From the NCBI RefSeq assembly GCF_014218725.1, contig NZ_JABBJE010000002.1, forward strand, positions 62,001 to 126,000: a DNA stretch of 64,000 bases, in the 5' to 3' direction. Shown here piece by piece: positions 1-9,672 of this stretch. The stretch is from Brevundimonas huaxiensis. GTDB taxonomy: Bacteria > Pseudomonadota > Alphaproteobacteria > Caulobacterales > Caulobacteraceae. Made by a program: the position numbers and the translations under genes. The notes beneath the pieces were generated by a model, which was not told where the DNA came from, did not search any database, and saw nothing but the letters and a program-made list of their open reading frames with translations. The first letter of the stretch is position 1; every line of letters starts with the position of its first letter.

Positions 1-1586
1 TGGATCGCGACGAAAGCCGGTTCGCCCAGGCCACGTCCCAGATGCTGGAAAGCGGTGACTATGTGGACATCCGCTATCAGGACGAGCCGCGCTGGAAGAA
101 GCCGGTCGGCATCTACTGGATGCAGGCGATCGCCGTGGGCCTGACCTCGGATGTCGAGGACCGCGAAATCGCGCCCTATCGCATCCCGTCCCTGCTGGGC
201 GCCATGCTGGCGGCCTGGGCCGTGGCCTGGGCGGGCTCGGCCATGCTGGGCAGCCGGGTCGGCTTCTTTGGCGGGGCCATCATGGGGGCGACCTTCCTGC
301 TGTCGACCGAGGCGGGGATCGCCAAGACCGACGCCATGCTGTGCGGGGCGACGACCCTGGCCATGGCGGCGCTGGCGCGCATCTATATGGCGACGAAGGC
401 GGGCGAACGCCCGATCCGGCCGCACAAGCTGCTGTTCTGGATCGGGATCGGTCTGTCGATCCTGATCAAGGGACCGATCGGGTTTTTGGTCGTGGCCCTG
501 GCGATCATCGCCCTGTCGATCTGGGACCGGAACGTCAAATGGCTGTATCGCCTCGGCTGGGGCTGGGGCCTGCCGCTGGTCGCCCTGATGGTCGGACCGT
601 GGGCCATCGCCATCACCATCGCAACCGACGGCGGCTTCTGGCGCGAGGCCATCGGCGGGGACCTGGCGCCCAAGATCGCCGGCGCGCACGAAAGCCATTC
701 GGGCTTCCCCGGCATGTACGTGCTGCTGGCGCCCCTGCTGTTCTTCCCTTCGACCCTCTTGCTGCCCGCCGCCGTCTCGACGGGCTGGAGCCGACGCGCC
801 GAGCCGGCGATCCGGTTCCTGGTCTGCTGGCTGGTCCCCGGTTGGCTGATGTTCGAACTGGCGCCGACCAAGCTGTGGCACTACACCCTGCCGACCTTCG
901 GGGCGCTGGCGCTGCTGGCGGCCGCCGCCCTGGCCCAGCCCATCGGCAAGGTTTCGCGCATCACTGGCGCGGTGCTGGGCGCCTTCGCGGCCCTGCTGAT
1001 CATCGGCATCACCGTCTATGGACTGACCGTCTATGGCACCTCGACGGCCCAGACCTGGGCGGCGCTGACGGTGGTCATGGCTTTGGCGGCGGGGGCGATG
1101 GGGGGCTTCCTGCTGCTGAACCGTGCGCCGGTCGCAGCGCTGGTCGCCTCGCTGGCTTTCGGGATCGTGGCGCACGCGGCCCTGTCGGGCACGATCCGCC
1201 AGCTGCGGCCCCTGGCCATCGCGCCCCAGCTGGAAAAGGCGCTGGAGGCGGCCGACCTGCATCCGCGCCAGGGTCGCACGCCGGGGCCGGTGGCGATCAC
1301 CGGCTTCCATGAACCCAGCTTCGTCTTCCTGACCGGACGCGACACCGACCTGACCGACGCCCAGGGCGCGGCCGAAGCCCTGGCCGAGGGGCGGCCCGCC
1401 ATCGTTGAGGGACGCGACGCCGACGCCTTCCGTGCCGCTGCGGCGCGTCTGGGCGTGTCGGGTCGCGCGGTCGGGACGGTCAACGGCTACAACTATTCGG
1501 CCGGCGATCCGGTCAGCCTGACCGTCTATGCGCCGCCGCCCCGAAACGGGAATGGGAACGGTAACGCCGCAGCGGGAGCCGAGTGA
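1..1586 (+). CDS. Glycosyltransferase family 39 (ArnT/PMT-like) membrane protein, 5' end outside the window
   Basis: An integral membrane glycosyltransferase of the PMT_2/ArnT type, which moves a sugar from a polyprenyl-phosphate donor onto an envelope acceptor such as lipid A; the acceptor cannot be told from sequence. The open frame runs from the window edge: codons before the first ATG (position 42) read DRDESRFAQATSQ, the family's first periplasmic loop, so the real start is upstream. The following DEPRWKKP and IYW motifs are typical, and about ten hydrophobic segments follow. The C-terminal 130 residues form a soluble domain ending in a Pro/Asn/Gly-rich tail. The stop overlaps the start of the HMG-CoA lyase gene by one base (TGATG). 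Confidence 0.85.
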   Translation, partial: DRDESRFAQATSQMLESGDYVDIRYQDEPRWKKPVGIYWMQAIAVGLTSDVEDREIAPYRIPSLLGAMLAAWAVAWAGSAMLGSRVGFFGGAIMGATFLLSTEAGIAKTDAMLCGATTLAMAALARIYMATKAGERPIRPHKLLFWIGIGLSILIKGPIGFLVVALAIIALSIWDRNVKWLYRLGWGWGLPLVALMVGPWAIAITIATDGGFWREAIGGDLAPKIAGAHESHSGFPGMYVLLAPLLFFPSTLLLPAAVSTGWSRRAEPAIRFLVCWLVPGWLMFELAPTKLWHYTLPTFGALALLAAAALAQPIGKVSRITGAVLGAFAALLIIGITVYGLTVYGTSTAQTWAALTVVMALAAGAMGGFLLLNRAPVAALVASLAFGIVAHAALSGTIRQLRPLAIAPQLEKALEAADLHPRQGRTPGPVAITGFHEPSFVFLTGRDTDLTDAQGAAEALAEGRPAIVEGRDADAFRAAAARLGVSGRAVGTVNGYNYSAGDPVSLTVYAPPPRNGNGNGNAAAGAE

Positions 1587-2500
1587 TGAGCCGCTTCATC
1601 CAGATTGTCGAAGTCGGGCCGCGTGACGGCTTGCAAAACGAAAAGGCGGTGCTTGAGCCCGCCGTCCGCGCCGAACTGGTGCGACGGCTCGAGCAGGCGG
1701 GGGCGAAACGGATCGAGGCCGTCTCCTTCGTCCATCCCAAATATGTGCCGCAGATGGCGGGGGCCGAAGAGGTCATGGCCGCCCTGCCGCATGAGGCGGG
1801 GCGCAGCCGCATCGGCCTGGTGTTGAACGGCAAGGGCTATGACCGGGCGCTGGCGACCGGGGTGGACGAGGTCAATGTCTCGGTCGCCGCCACCGACGGC
1901 TTCGGCCTGAAAAACCAGGGCCTGGCGGTGAAGGATCAACTGGCCATGCTGGGCGAGATCGTCGCCCGCCGCCACAACGCCGAGGCCAGCGAGGGCGCGC
2001 CGTCGCTGTCGGCCATGATCTCCTGCGTCTGGGGCTGTCCGTTCGACGGCGAGGTTTCTGTCGATCAGGTCGCGGACATGGTCGGCGCGATCGCCGAGAT
2101 GGGCGTGGGCGAAATCGGGCTGGCCGACACCATCGGCGCGGGCGATCCCTGGGCGGTGACGAAAAAGGTCGAGGCGGCCAGGGCGGCCGCGCCGAATGCG
2201 ACCCTGCGCCTGCATTTCCACGACACCCGCAACACCGGCCTGGCCAACGCCTATGCCGGCGTCGAGGCCGGGATCGACGTGCTGGACGCCTCGGTCGGGG
2301 GGATCGGCGGCTGTCCGTTCGCGCCCGGCGCCACGGGAAACATCGCCACCGAGGATCTGGTCTATATGCTGGCGCGGGGCGGGTTCGAGACCGGCTATGA
2401 CTTGGACGCCCTGATCGCGACGGCGCGCTGGATCGGCGAGGCCATCGGCCGGCCGGCGCCGTCGGCGCTCAGCCGGGCAGGCGGATTTCCCAAGCGCTGA
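1586..2500 (+). CDS. mvaB: Hydroxymethylglutaryl-CoA lyase
   Basis: Cleaves HMG-CoA to acetoacetate and acetyl-CoA, the last step of leucine breakdown, in the cytoplasm. The N-terminal VGPRDGLQNE motif, the HFHDT metal-binding segment and the C-terminal GGIGGCPFAPGATGN loop with the catalytic cysteine are all present in a TIM-barrel protein of about 304 residues, the usual length. The ATG at 1586 is preferred over an in-frame GTG one codon upstream because it forms a TGATG overlap with the preceding stop. Liu and related leucine-pathway genes are not adjacent, so it is probably co-transcribed only with the glycosyltransferase. Confidence 0.93.
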   Translation: MSRFIQIVEVGPRDGLQNEKAVLEPAVRAELVRRLEQAGAKRIEAVSFVHPKYVPQMAGAEEVMAALPHEAGRSRIGLVLNGKGYDRALATGVDEVNVSVAATDGFGLKNQGLAVKDQLAMLGEIVARRHNAEASEGAPSLSAMISCVWGCPFDGEVSVDQVADMVGAIAEMGVGEIGLADTIGAGDPWAVTKKVEAARAAAPNATLRLHFHDTRNTGLANAYAGVEAGIDVLDASVGGIGGCPFAPGATGNIATEDLVYMLARGGFETGYDLDALIATARWIGEAIGRPAPSALSRAGGFPKR

Positions 2501-2584
2501 ACCCTTGTGGCGGCGTTTCGCAAACGGCGCTAAATCATGGTGAACAGGCGTAGCCGTTTGGACCGGCTGCGGAGAGGACCGTCC

Positions 2585-3010
2585 ATGCTGCTCGCCATTC
2601 CGCTGCTGCTGATCCCGGTGGTGCTCTATAATATCGTGGTGCTGTTCGGCGCGCCGAGCGGGGCGGGGATGGTGCAGGCGGACGTGCTGCTGCGCGATCC
2701 GCTGTTTTCCGTCACCATGACCTCGGGCGCGCAATGGACGATCGGGTCGGGCGACCTGATTCTGTTCCTCGGCCTGATCCTGCTGTTCTTCGAGCTGGTG
2801 AAGTCGACCTCCAGCCAGCGGATCGCCATCATCAATCACGCCCTGTCGATGATCCTGTTCATCGGCGTGCTGGTTGAGTTCCTGCTGCTGCCGGGGTTCG
2901 CGACCTCGACCTTCTTCCTGATCGTGATCATGATCCTGCTGGACGTGCTGGCCGGGTTCATCGTGACCATCATCGCGTCGCGCAAGGATTTCGATTTCGG
3001 CGGGGCATGA
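2585..3010 (+). CDS. Small membrane protein, four predicted TM helices
   Basis: Not assigned to a named family. From the ATG at 2585 the 141-residue protein starts directly with a hydrophobic helix, then a short extracytoplasmic segment, then three further helices and a charged end (SRKDFDFGGA). An upstream in-frame ATG at 2537 would add 16 mostly Arg-rich residues before the first helix; I chose the later one because the helix then begins at the N-terminus as is usual. It sits alone between the mvaB stop and a minus-strand operon. Function unknown; it could be a conserved alphaproteobacterial inner-membrane protein. Confidence 0.7.
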   Translation: MLLAIPLLLIPVVLYNIVVLFGAPSGAGMVQADVLLRDPLFSVTMTSGAQWTIGSGDLILFLGLILLFFELVKSTSSQRIAIINHALSMILFIGVLVEFLLLPGFATSTFFLIVIMILLDVLAGFIVTIIASRKDFDFGGA

Positions 3011-3035
3011 GCCCAACGGCTCCCCCGATAACGGC

Positions 3036-3096
3036 CTCAAGCAGCGCGAAGCGCCGGTAGGCCCCAAGAAACATGCGCTCAAGCAGCGCGAAGCGC
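3036..3096. repeat. 19-bp direct repeat, two copies 42 bp apart
   Basis: The 19-mer CTCAAGCAGCGCGAAGCGC occurs at 3036-3054 and again at 3078-3096, each followed by (C)GGTAG. It lies in a 240-bp spacer between two gene ends in which I see no convincing gene. The core GCGCGAAGCGC also occurs, inverted, in the hairpin at 53849-53869, suggesting a short dispersed intergenic repeat. Confidence 0.75.
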
Positions 3097-3250
3097 GGTA
3101 GCGCTTACGAAAATGCCGTGAAGATCAAGGCGACGACGGCGACGTCGAAGGCTTTGGCGGCGAGGGCGAAGACGGCGGGCATGGGCGAGTCCGGCAAAGA
3201 GCGTTCTGCCTCGCCCCCAGCAAACCCCGTGCCGCGGGAGCGGCGTCAGC

Positions 3251-3604
3251 TCAGATGTCGGTCTTGGCGGTCTTGCCCGTTTTCGGACGACGCTCGGCCG
3301 CACCCGAATATTCGGCTCCGAGGTAGGCGGAGCGGGCCGCATCCAGAACCGGCGGGCCGCCGCGCAGGCCCCGTTTCTGGCCGCTCTGGCCCATCTGCTG
3401 GGCCACGAAGGCGGCGGCGCCGGGCTCGGGCGTCGGCAGGACGGCAGCTCTTGCCGGGGCCGATTGGGGCTCGACCATGTCCGGCGCATCGACCGGGACC
3501 AGGGCGCGCGAGGCGGATCGGGCGCGCCGCTCGCGCTCGCGGCGTTCGCCTTCGCGGCGATCCACGCGGTCCGGTCCGCCGACGGCCTGTATCCGGTCGG
3601 TCAT
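3251..3604 (-). CDS. Conserved hypothetical protein downstream of phaR
   Basis: A 117-residue cytoplasmic protein with no named domain that I recognise. The N-terminal third is extremely Arg/Glu-rich (many RR/ER pairs, probably disordered). The C-terminal half contains a compact segment, FVAQQMGQSGQKRGLRGGPP, followed by DAARSAYLGAEYSG, which looks like the constrained part. Its start overlaps the phaR stop by 4 bases, so the two are co-translated. A link with polyhydroxyalkanoate metabolism is inferred from this position only. Confidence 0.72.
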   Translation of the reverse strand: MTDRIQAVGGPDRVDRREGERRERERRARSASRALVPVDAPDMVEPQSAPARAAVLPTPEPGAAAFVAQQMGQSGQKRGLRGGPPVLDAARSAYLGAEYSGAAERRPKTGKTAKTDI

Positions 3605-4260
3605 TTGCCCTTGCCGCCCGCCAGTTTCTCGATCTGACGGCGCATCTCGTCCATCTGGCGACGCATTTCGTCCAGGGCGTCGGGCGCCTCGGGCGGCGGC
3701 GCGGGTTCAGCCTTGTCGTCCGACGCGGCCGGCGTCGGCCCGCCGCGAGGATAGGTGAAGGCCGGGAACATCTGCATGGCGCGCTCGAACATCGCCATAT
3801 TGGCCCGCGCGGCGTCCTCCATCAGGGTCGCGCCCGCGCCGGTGCCGAAGGCGCGGCCCATCTGACTGGCGAACTGCTCCTGCTGGCGACCGAAGTTGGC
3901 CAACGACATCTCCAGGTAGGAGGGCAGGACGCCCTGCATCTGACCGCCGTAGAAGCCGATCAACTGGCGCAGGAACTGAACTGGCAGCAAGGCCTCGCCC
4001 CGGCTCTCTTCCTCGAAGATGATCTGGGTCAGGATCTGGCGGGTCAGGTCGTCGTTGGTCTTGGCGTCATAGACGACGAACTCCGTCCCTTCGCGCACCA
4101 TGGTCGCCAGATCTTCCAGCGTCACATAGGCGCTGGTCCGCGTGTTGTAGAGCCTGCGGTTCGCATACTTCTTGATGACGACCTGAGCGCTGTCGCCGGT
4201 CTTTCCACCCTTGGTCTTTTCGTCAGCCACGCTTGTTCTCGCGATGTTGCAACGCGTCAC
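3601..4260 (-). CDS. phaR: Polyhydroxyalkanoate synthesis repressor PhaR
   Basis: DNA-binding regulator that senses polyhydroxyalkanoate (PHA) granules and represses phasin genes. The N-terminal domain has the hallmark VIKKYANRRLYNTRTSAYVT, followed by the PHB-accumulation regulatory domain (EEESRGEALLPVQFLRQLIGFYGG). The C-terminus is Pro/Ala-rich and ends in a heptad stretch DEMRRQMDEMRRQIEKLAG predicted as a coiled coil. The GTG at 4260 has GGAGG three bases upstream; an in-frame GTG at 4230 is the alternative and lacks such a site. The acetyl-CoA acetyltransferase of the same pathway lies about 1 kb away. Confidence 0.9.
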   Translation of the reverse strand: MTRCNIARTSVADEKTKGGKTGDSAQVVIKKYANRRLYNTRTSAYVTLEDLATMVREGTEFVVYDAKTNDDLTRQILTQIIFEEESRGEALLPVQFLRQLIGFYGGQMQGVLPSYLEMSLANFGRQQEQFASQMGRAFGTGAGATLMEDAARANMAMFERAMQMFPAFTYPRGGPTPAASDDKAEPAPPPEAPDALDEMRRQMDEMRRQIEKLAGGKGK

Positions 4261-4321
4261 TATCCTCCGTTGCGACGCGATGCGCCAGAGGGGCAGAAAA
4301 CCGCCGTGAACGGACGGTCAA

Positions 4322-5035
4322 TCAGTGGCTCATGGCCGGGGCCAGCACGACGCCGACCAGTACGGCCGTCCAATGCACGGTCGCTCCGGTAACGACGAAG
4401 CCGTGCCAGATGGCGCGGCGGAACTTCACGCGCGGGCTGATGAAGACGAAGACGCCTGCGGTGTAGATCAGGCCGCCGATGACCAGCAGGGCCAGGGCGA
4501 CGGGATGCACCGTCTCGACCATCGGCTTCAGCGCCGCGACCGCCAGCCAGCCGAAGACGACATAGACGCCGCTCCAGAACTTGTCCGAGATGCGCGGCGC
4601 GAACAGCTTCACCCCGGCGCCGAGGAAGGCCAGGGTCCAGATCAGGGTGGTGAAACCGATGGCCCACAGACCTTCGAACCGCTGGGTGGTGAAGGGAGTG
4701 TAGCTGCCGGCGATCATCAGGAAGATCGCCGCCTCGTCCAGTCGCCGCAGCACGGGCCGCGCGGCGCAGGGGTTTGTCCAGTTATAGACGGTCGAGGCCG
4801 TCAGCATGCCGACGAGGCACAGGGCGTAGATTGCGGTCGCCATCACGCCGCCGATCCCCGCATAGACCCCGGCCAGACCCGCCAGAATGATGCCGCCGAC
4901 CGCCGCCAGCATCAGGCCGACGACGTGCACCCACAGATCCGCCAGCTTTTCCGCGCGCGTCGGATAGTGCTCGATCATGTCCAGCTCGTCCGGCGTGCAG
5001 ACGTGGGTGACAAGACGTTTCAGCGTGCGCAGCAT
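4322..5035 (-). CDS. Hemolysin III / TrhA family seven-TM protein
   Basis: Integral membrane protein of the PAQR/HlyIII superfamily, in bacteria linked to membrane lipid homeostasis; a haemolytic role is not implied. The family motif is clear (VLRRLDEAAIFLMIAGSYTPF), with conserved His residues near WVHVVG and in the final helices (IWHGFVV, VHWTAVL). Length 237 residues, usual for the family. The ATG at 5035 is preferred to an upstream in-frame ATG at 5077 because GGAAGG lies just before it. It is monocistronic, and the segment between it and phaA carries the divergent promoters. Confidence 0.88.
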   Translation of the reverse strand: MLRTLKRLVTHVCTPDELDMIEHYPTRAEKLADLWVHVVGLMLAAVGGIILAGLAGVYAGIGGVMATAIYALCLVGMLTASTVYNWTNPCAARPVLRRLDEAAIFLMIAGSYTPFTTQRFEGLWAIGFTTLIWTLAFLGAGVKLFAPRISDKFWSGVYVVFGWLAVAALKPMVETVHPVALALLVIGGLIYTAGVFVFISPRVKFRRAIWHGFVVTGATVHWTAVLVGVVLAPAMSH

Positions 5036-5195
5036 GGACCTTCCAATCCGTCGATCGCCTCTATCGTTCCGCGACAATGCGCCGACAGGGTGACGATTGG
5101 CTGAATCGCGCCCTGTCCATGTCGTCGCAGGTGACGAACGCGCTGCAATGCGGCAAAACGGTCACGCCGAGTTATTCTCCAGAGAGTGAAATCCC

Positions 5196-6371
<1,176 letters not shown>

Positions 6372-6380
6372 TTTTCTAAG

Positions 6381-6530
6381 CCCTTCTCCCGGTGGGAGAA
6401 GTGGCCGGGCGGAGCCCGGCCGGATGAGGGTCGGATGGTGGGCCAGATCGCACCAGCCGACCCTCACCCTTTCGCACAATGACGACGGCTACGCCGCCGT
6501 GTGCTGAAGCCCTCTCACAAGGGGAGAGGG
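6381..6530. repeat. Composite intergenic repeat with four hairpins between convergent genes
   Basis: Lies between the convergent phaA and M28 peptidase genes. Stems: CTTCTCCC/GGGAGAAG (6383-6401), GCCGGGC/GCCCGGC (6404-6420), GAGGGTCGG/CCGACCCTC (6426-6465) with an inner TGGTG/CACCA, and CCCTCTC/GAGAGGG (6510-6530). The arrangement resembles REP/MITE-like intergenic elements common in Caulobacterales. It may also act as a bidirectional terminator. Confidence 0.65.
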
Positions 6531-6539
6531 TCGTCATTT

Positions 6540-8144
6540 TCAGTCCGCCGGATATTCGAACGGATCGCTCGGCGTGGGCTGGGTCGGCAGCGGCATGCGG
6601 GGCAGGGGTTCGTCGCGGTTGGCGGCGTTCAGCAGGAAGCTGGCCAGGATGACGGCCGCCTGACGCAGGTCCTCGGCCTTCAGGTGGTCGTAGCTGTCGA
6701 TGCTGGTATGGTGCAGGCGGCTGGAATAGTCGAGCGGGTCCTGAATGAACTGATACCCCGGCACGCCCACCGTCTGCATGTAGACGTGGTCGGTGCCGCC
6801 CGAATTGCGCAGCGAGACGGTCGTTGCGCCCATGCTGGCGAACGGGGCCAGCCATTCCTGGAAGATCGGGGCGGCGGCGACATTGCCCTCGGCGTTGATG
6901 CCGCGGATCTTGCCCGAGCCGTTGTCCAGATTGAAATAGGCGACCAGATCGCGATAGCCGGCGCGCGGCTCGATCGGCCAGCGGCTGCGCCAGGTGCGGT
7001 TGTCCGGCAGGCCCGCCAGCGCCGGATCGTTCGACGCAGCCCGCGTCGCCAAATGCCGGTCCACATAGGCCAGTGAGCCCAGGATGCCTTGCTCTTCGCC
7101 GTTCCACAGGGCGAAACGAATGGTGCGTTTGGGCTTGACGTTCAGGGCCTTCAGGATGCGGGCGGCCTCCATCACCACAGCGCTGCCGGCGGCGTTGTCG
7201 ACCGCGCCGTCCGAGGCGACCCAGCTGTCCAGGTGGGCGCCGGCCATGACGTATTCGGTGCCGCGCACCGTGCCGGGGATGTCGGCCAAGATGTTGTAGG
7301 CGTTGACGTCCTCGTCGTGGAAGCGGACCTCGCTCATCAGCTCCAGCGTCGGCGGCGCGTCGGTCAGGGCCAGGCGCGCCAGACGGCGATAGTCCTCGGC
7401 CGCCAGCTCCATCCCCGCCAGCTTGGGCGTGGCCCCGACCTGATAGGTGTAGCCCGTGCCGTGCAGCAGGCCGCCGTCGCGCTGGGAAATCCGCACCCAG
7501 GCCAGGGCGCCCTGTTCGGCCAGGAAGGCGTCCAGCTGATTGGCGAAGTTGACGGTCTTCAGCGAGCGTTCGATGGCGGCCGGCGAATGCTGGGGCTGAT
7601 TATAGGTGTTGCGCTCGGCCAGCTCGGCACTGGTCCAGCGGCGGAAGGCCGGCTCGGTCGGCTCGGATCCCGTGCCCGGCTGGGACAGCATGACGATCTT
7701 GCCCGACAGCTTGCCGCGCCATTTGTCGAAGTCCTCGACCTTGGAGATCGGGGCCACGATCACGCCGCCGCTGATCACGCCATTGGTCGAGGGCGTCCAG
7801 GCCACCGGGATGGCGCGCAGATCCAGCGGGCGCGGCGCGGTCATGCGCGCGCTGGAGCGGACGATGGACCAGCCCCGGCCGAACTCGAACCCTTCGGCGC
7901 GCACGTCGGACAGACCGTAGTCGCGGAACTGCTGCTGCGCCCAGCGTTCGGCCTCGCGCATCTGGGGCGAGTTGGTCATCCGCCCGCCGATCCGGTCGGT
8001 CAGATAGGCGGCGGTCTGCATCACCTGGCTGTGGTTCAGCCCCTGATCGATGATGCCGTTGACGGCGACGCGGTCCACCGACTGGGCGGCGACCGGCGTG
8101 GCGAGAAGAGCGGCGGCGGAGACGAAGGCGAGCAGACGCGACAT
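6540..8144 (-). CDS. Secreted M28 family metallopeptidase
   Basis: Zinc-dependent exopeptidase exported to the periplasm or outside. From the ATG at 8144 it has a signal peptide (RLLAFVSAAALLATPVAAQS), a protease-associated domain insert, and an M28 catalytic domain. Metal ligands and catalytic residues can be read: His304 in AHLDSW, Asp in DGAVDNAAGS, Glu-Glu in WNGEEQG, Asp in FNLDNGSG and the final His in RLHHTSIDSYDH. About 534 residues. Frames upstream of 8144 would put extra residues before the signal peptide and are rejected. Related to carboxypeptidase Q-like enzymes; a second M28 gene is at 15253-16899. Confidence 0.9.
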   Translation of the reverse strand: MSRLLAFVSAAALLATPVAAQSVDRVAVNGIIDQGLNHSQVMQTAAYLTDRIGGRMTNSPQMREAERWAQQQFRDYGLSDVRAEGFEFGRGWSIVRSSARMTAPRPLDLRAIPVAWTPSTNGVISGGVIVAPISKVEDFDKWRGKLSGKIVMLSQPGTGSEPTEPAFRRWTSAELAERNTYNQPQHSPAAIERSLKTVNFANQLDAFLAEQGALAWVRISQRDGGLLHGTGYTYQVGATPKLAGMELAAEDYRRLARLALTDAPPTLELMSEVRFHDEDVNAYNILADIPGTVRGTEYVMAGAHLDSWVASDGAVDNAAGSAVVMEAARILKALNVKPKRTIRFALWNGEEQGILGSLAYVDRHLATRAASNDPALAGLPDNRTWRSRWPIEPRAGYRDLVAYFNLDNGSGKIRGINAEGNVAAAPIFQEWLAPFASMGATTVSLRNSGGTDHVYMQTVGVPGYQFIQDPLDYSSRLHHTSIDSYDHLKAEDLRQAAVILASFLLNAANRDEPLPRMPLPTQPTPSDPFEYPAD

Positions 8145-8264
8145 GGATTTCCCCAAGAAAGCCCGATGGCTGAACAGGGGCGCATCTGAGGTGATCCGGT
8201 CGCGGAGTGCAAACCGCAAACGGCGTTCAGGCCGCGACGATCAGCCCCATGTTCACCCGCATCG

Positions 8265-9230
8265 TCACCCCCAGGGGCCGCGCGGCTCGTTCGGAGTGGT
8301 CGGGACGCCGGTGGTCGTGAAACCGGCGTCCGGTCGCGGCTGGGTCAGGTCCGGCGTTCGGGCGCGGGACTGCATGCCCATCTTCGCGCCCAGCTCCATC
8401 AAGGCCCGGACGCGGTTTCCCGTCGCCGGATGGGTCGAAAACAGATTGTCCGCGCCGCGGCCCGCCAGCGGATTGATGATGAACATCTGACCCGAGGCCG
8501 GATTGCGCTCGGCCGTCTGATTGGTGATCCGCCTGGCGTAGGCGTCGATCCTCTGCAGGGCCGAAGCCAGGGCCTGGGGATCGCCGGCGATTTCGGCGCC
8601 GACGCGGTCGGCCTCATACTCGCGTCCCCGGCTGATGGCCATCTGCACCAGACCGGCGGCCATGGGCGCCAGCAGCATCAGGGCGATCGTGCCGATAACG
8701 CCGCCCGGCCGCTCGCGGTCGTTGCCGCCGAAGAACAGGGCGAAGTTGGCGAGCGCAGCGATGGCGCCGGCAATGGTCGCCGTCACCGTCATGATCAGGG
8801 TGTCGCGGTTCTTCACATGGGCCAGCTCGTGCGCCATGACCCCGCGCACCTCCTCGCGCGTCAGCATGTCCAACAGGCCGGTGGTGGCGCAGACGGCGGC
8901 GTTCTCGGGGTTTCGGCCCGTGGCGAAGGCGTTGGGCTGATCATTGGGAATGATGGCGACCTGTGGCTGGGGCAGGCCGGCGTCGCGGGCCATCTGACGC
9001 ACGTCGGCGACGTAGTTCCTGACCACGGCGTTGGGGTGCTGCTCATCGACCGGCTGGGCCCGGTACATCTTCAGCACGATCTTGTCGGCGTTCCAGTAGT
9101 TGAACAGATTCATCCCGCCCGCGAAAAGCAGGGCGATCGCCATGCCGGTCGCGCCGCCGATCAGATAGCCGACCCCTGCGAACAGGGCCGTCATCGCCGC
9201 CAACAGAATGAAGGTCTTCAGATGGTTCAT
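8265..9230 (-). CDS. htpX: HtpX membrane-bound zinc metalloprotease
   Basis: Inner-membrane M48 protease that degrades damaged membrane proteins, working alongside FtsH. Two N-terminal TM helices (residues about 5-42), the zinc motif HELAH at 134-138, two more TM helices at about 145-195, and the third ligand glutamate in [10 protein letters not shown]. The C-terminal part ([17 protein letters not shown]) is family-typical, and a Pro/Thr-rich tail extends it to 321 residues. It is transcribed away from the SDHAF4-like gene. Confidence 0.93.
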   Translation of the reverse strand: MNHLKTFILLAAMTALFAGVGYLIGGATGMAIALLFAGGMNLFNYWNADKIVLKMYRAQPVDEQHPNAVVRNYVADVRQMARDAGLPQPQVAIIPNDQPNAFATGRNPENAAVCATTGLLDMLTREEVRGVMAHELAHVKNRDTLIMTVTATIAGAIAALANFALFFGGNDRERPGGVIGTIALMLLAPMAAGLVQMAISRGREYEADRVGAEIAGDPQALASALQRIDAYARRITNQTAERNPASGQMFIINPLAGRGADNLFSTHPATGNRVRALMELGAKMGMQSRARTPDLTQPRPDAGFTTTGVPTTPNEPRGPWG

Positions 9231-9316
9231 CGCGGTTCCATTCCCGATCCGTCTGGCGTCCCGGGCTTGAACCTCTATTTGAGAGAAGGCGCATCAAGCC
9301 TCAAGGGAGCCGCCCT

Positions 9317-9574
9317 GTGACCGAACATCCCACCCTCGCGCCGAATGACGCCGACGAAACGCCGGCTGCGGCGCCTGTCTTCAACGCCGACGTGCCCCAC
9401 GCCACGCCCGAACGGCCGCTCAGCGAGGCCGCGCGCCGCGCGCTTCAGGAAGCGGCGGATCGTCGCGCGGCGGAAACGACGGTTCAGGCGGACACGGAAT
9501 ACGGCGGTCCGACCGGTCCCGAACCGACCCGTTTCGGTGATTGGGAAAAGAAGGGTCTGGCGGTCGATTTCTAA
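9317..9574 (+). CDS. DUF1674 / succinate dehydrogenase assembly factor 4-like protein
   Basis: Small 85-residue protein whose last 25 residues carry the diagnostic EYGGPTGPEPTRFGDWEKKG signature of DUF1674/SDHAF4. In mitochondria this factor binds the flavinylated SdhA subunit and assists complex II assembly; the bacterial role is inferred by homology. The N-terminal 60 residues are Ala/Pro/Glu-rich and likely disordered. It stands alone, divergent from htpX, and no sdh genes are in the window. Confidence 0.85.
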   Translation: MTEHPTLAPNDADETPAAAPVFNADVPHATPERPLSEAARRALQEAADRRAAETTVQADTEYGGPTGPEPTRFGDWEKKGLAVDF

Positions 9575-9604
9575 TCTGCCGAGCCCGCTGCGACGGGCGC
9601 AAAG

Positions 9605-9621
9605 GTTAACCACGCCTTAAG
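9605..9621. promoter_or_regulatory. CtrA box upstream of the secreted repeat protein
   Basis: TTAA-CCACGCC-TTAA at 9606-9620; on the minus strand it reads TTAA-N7-TTAAC, the full consensus for the Caulobacter cell-cycle regulator CtrA. It sits 52 bases before the GTG of the repeat protein, in the only sizeable spacer here. Confidence 0.6.
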
Positions 9622-9672
9622 AAACAGGCGCCGGACTTGCCAGTCACGAGACAACTCAGAGGAGTCTGTCCC

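Noticed and set aside
1526..3082. Long minus-strand frame opposite mvaB and the small membrane protein
   Set aside because: His/Asp/Arg-rich composition without recognisable motifs; entirely explained by the plus-strand genes.
3109..3186. 25-codon hydrophobic ORF on the minus strand (MPAVFALAAKAFDVAVV...)
   Set aside because: No ribosome-binding site or promoter; too short to support.
3073..4392. 439-codon plus-strand frame across the phaR region
   Set aside because: Antisense to phaR and its neighbour, both supported by motifs; no domain recognised.
5065..5069. GTTCC upstream of the TrhA-like gene as an EcfG -35
   Set aside because: The position expected for CGTT reads AATC-type sequence with wrong spacing.
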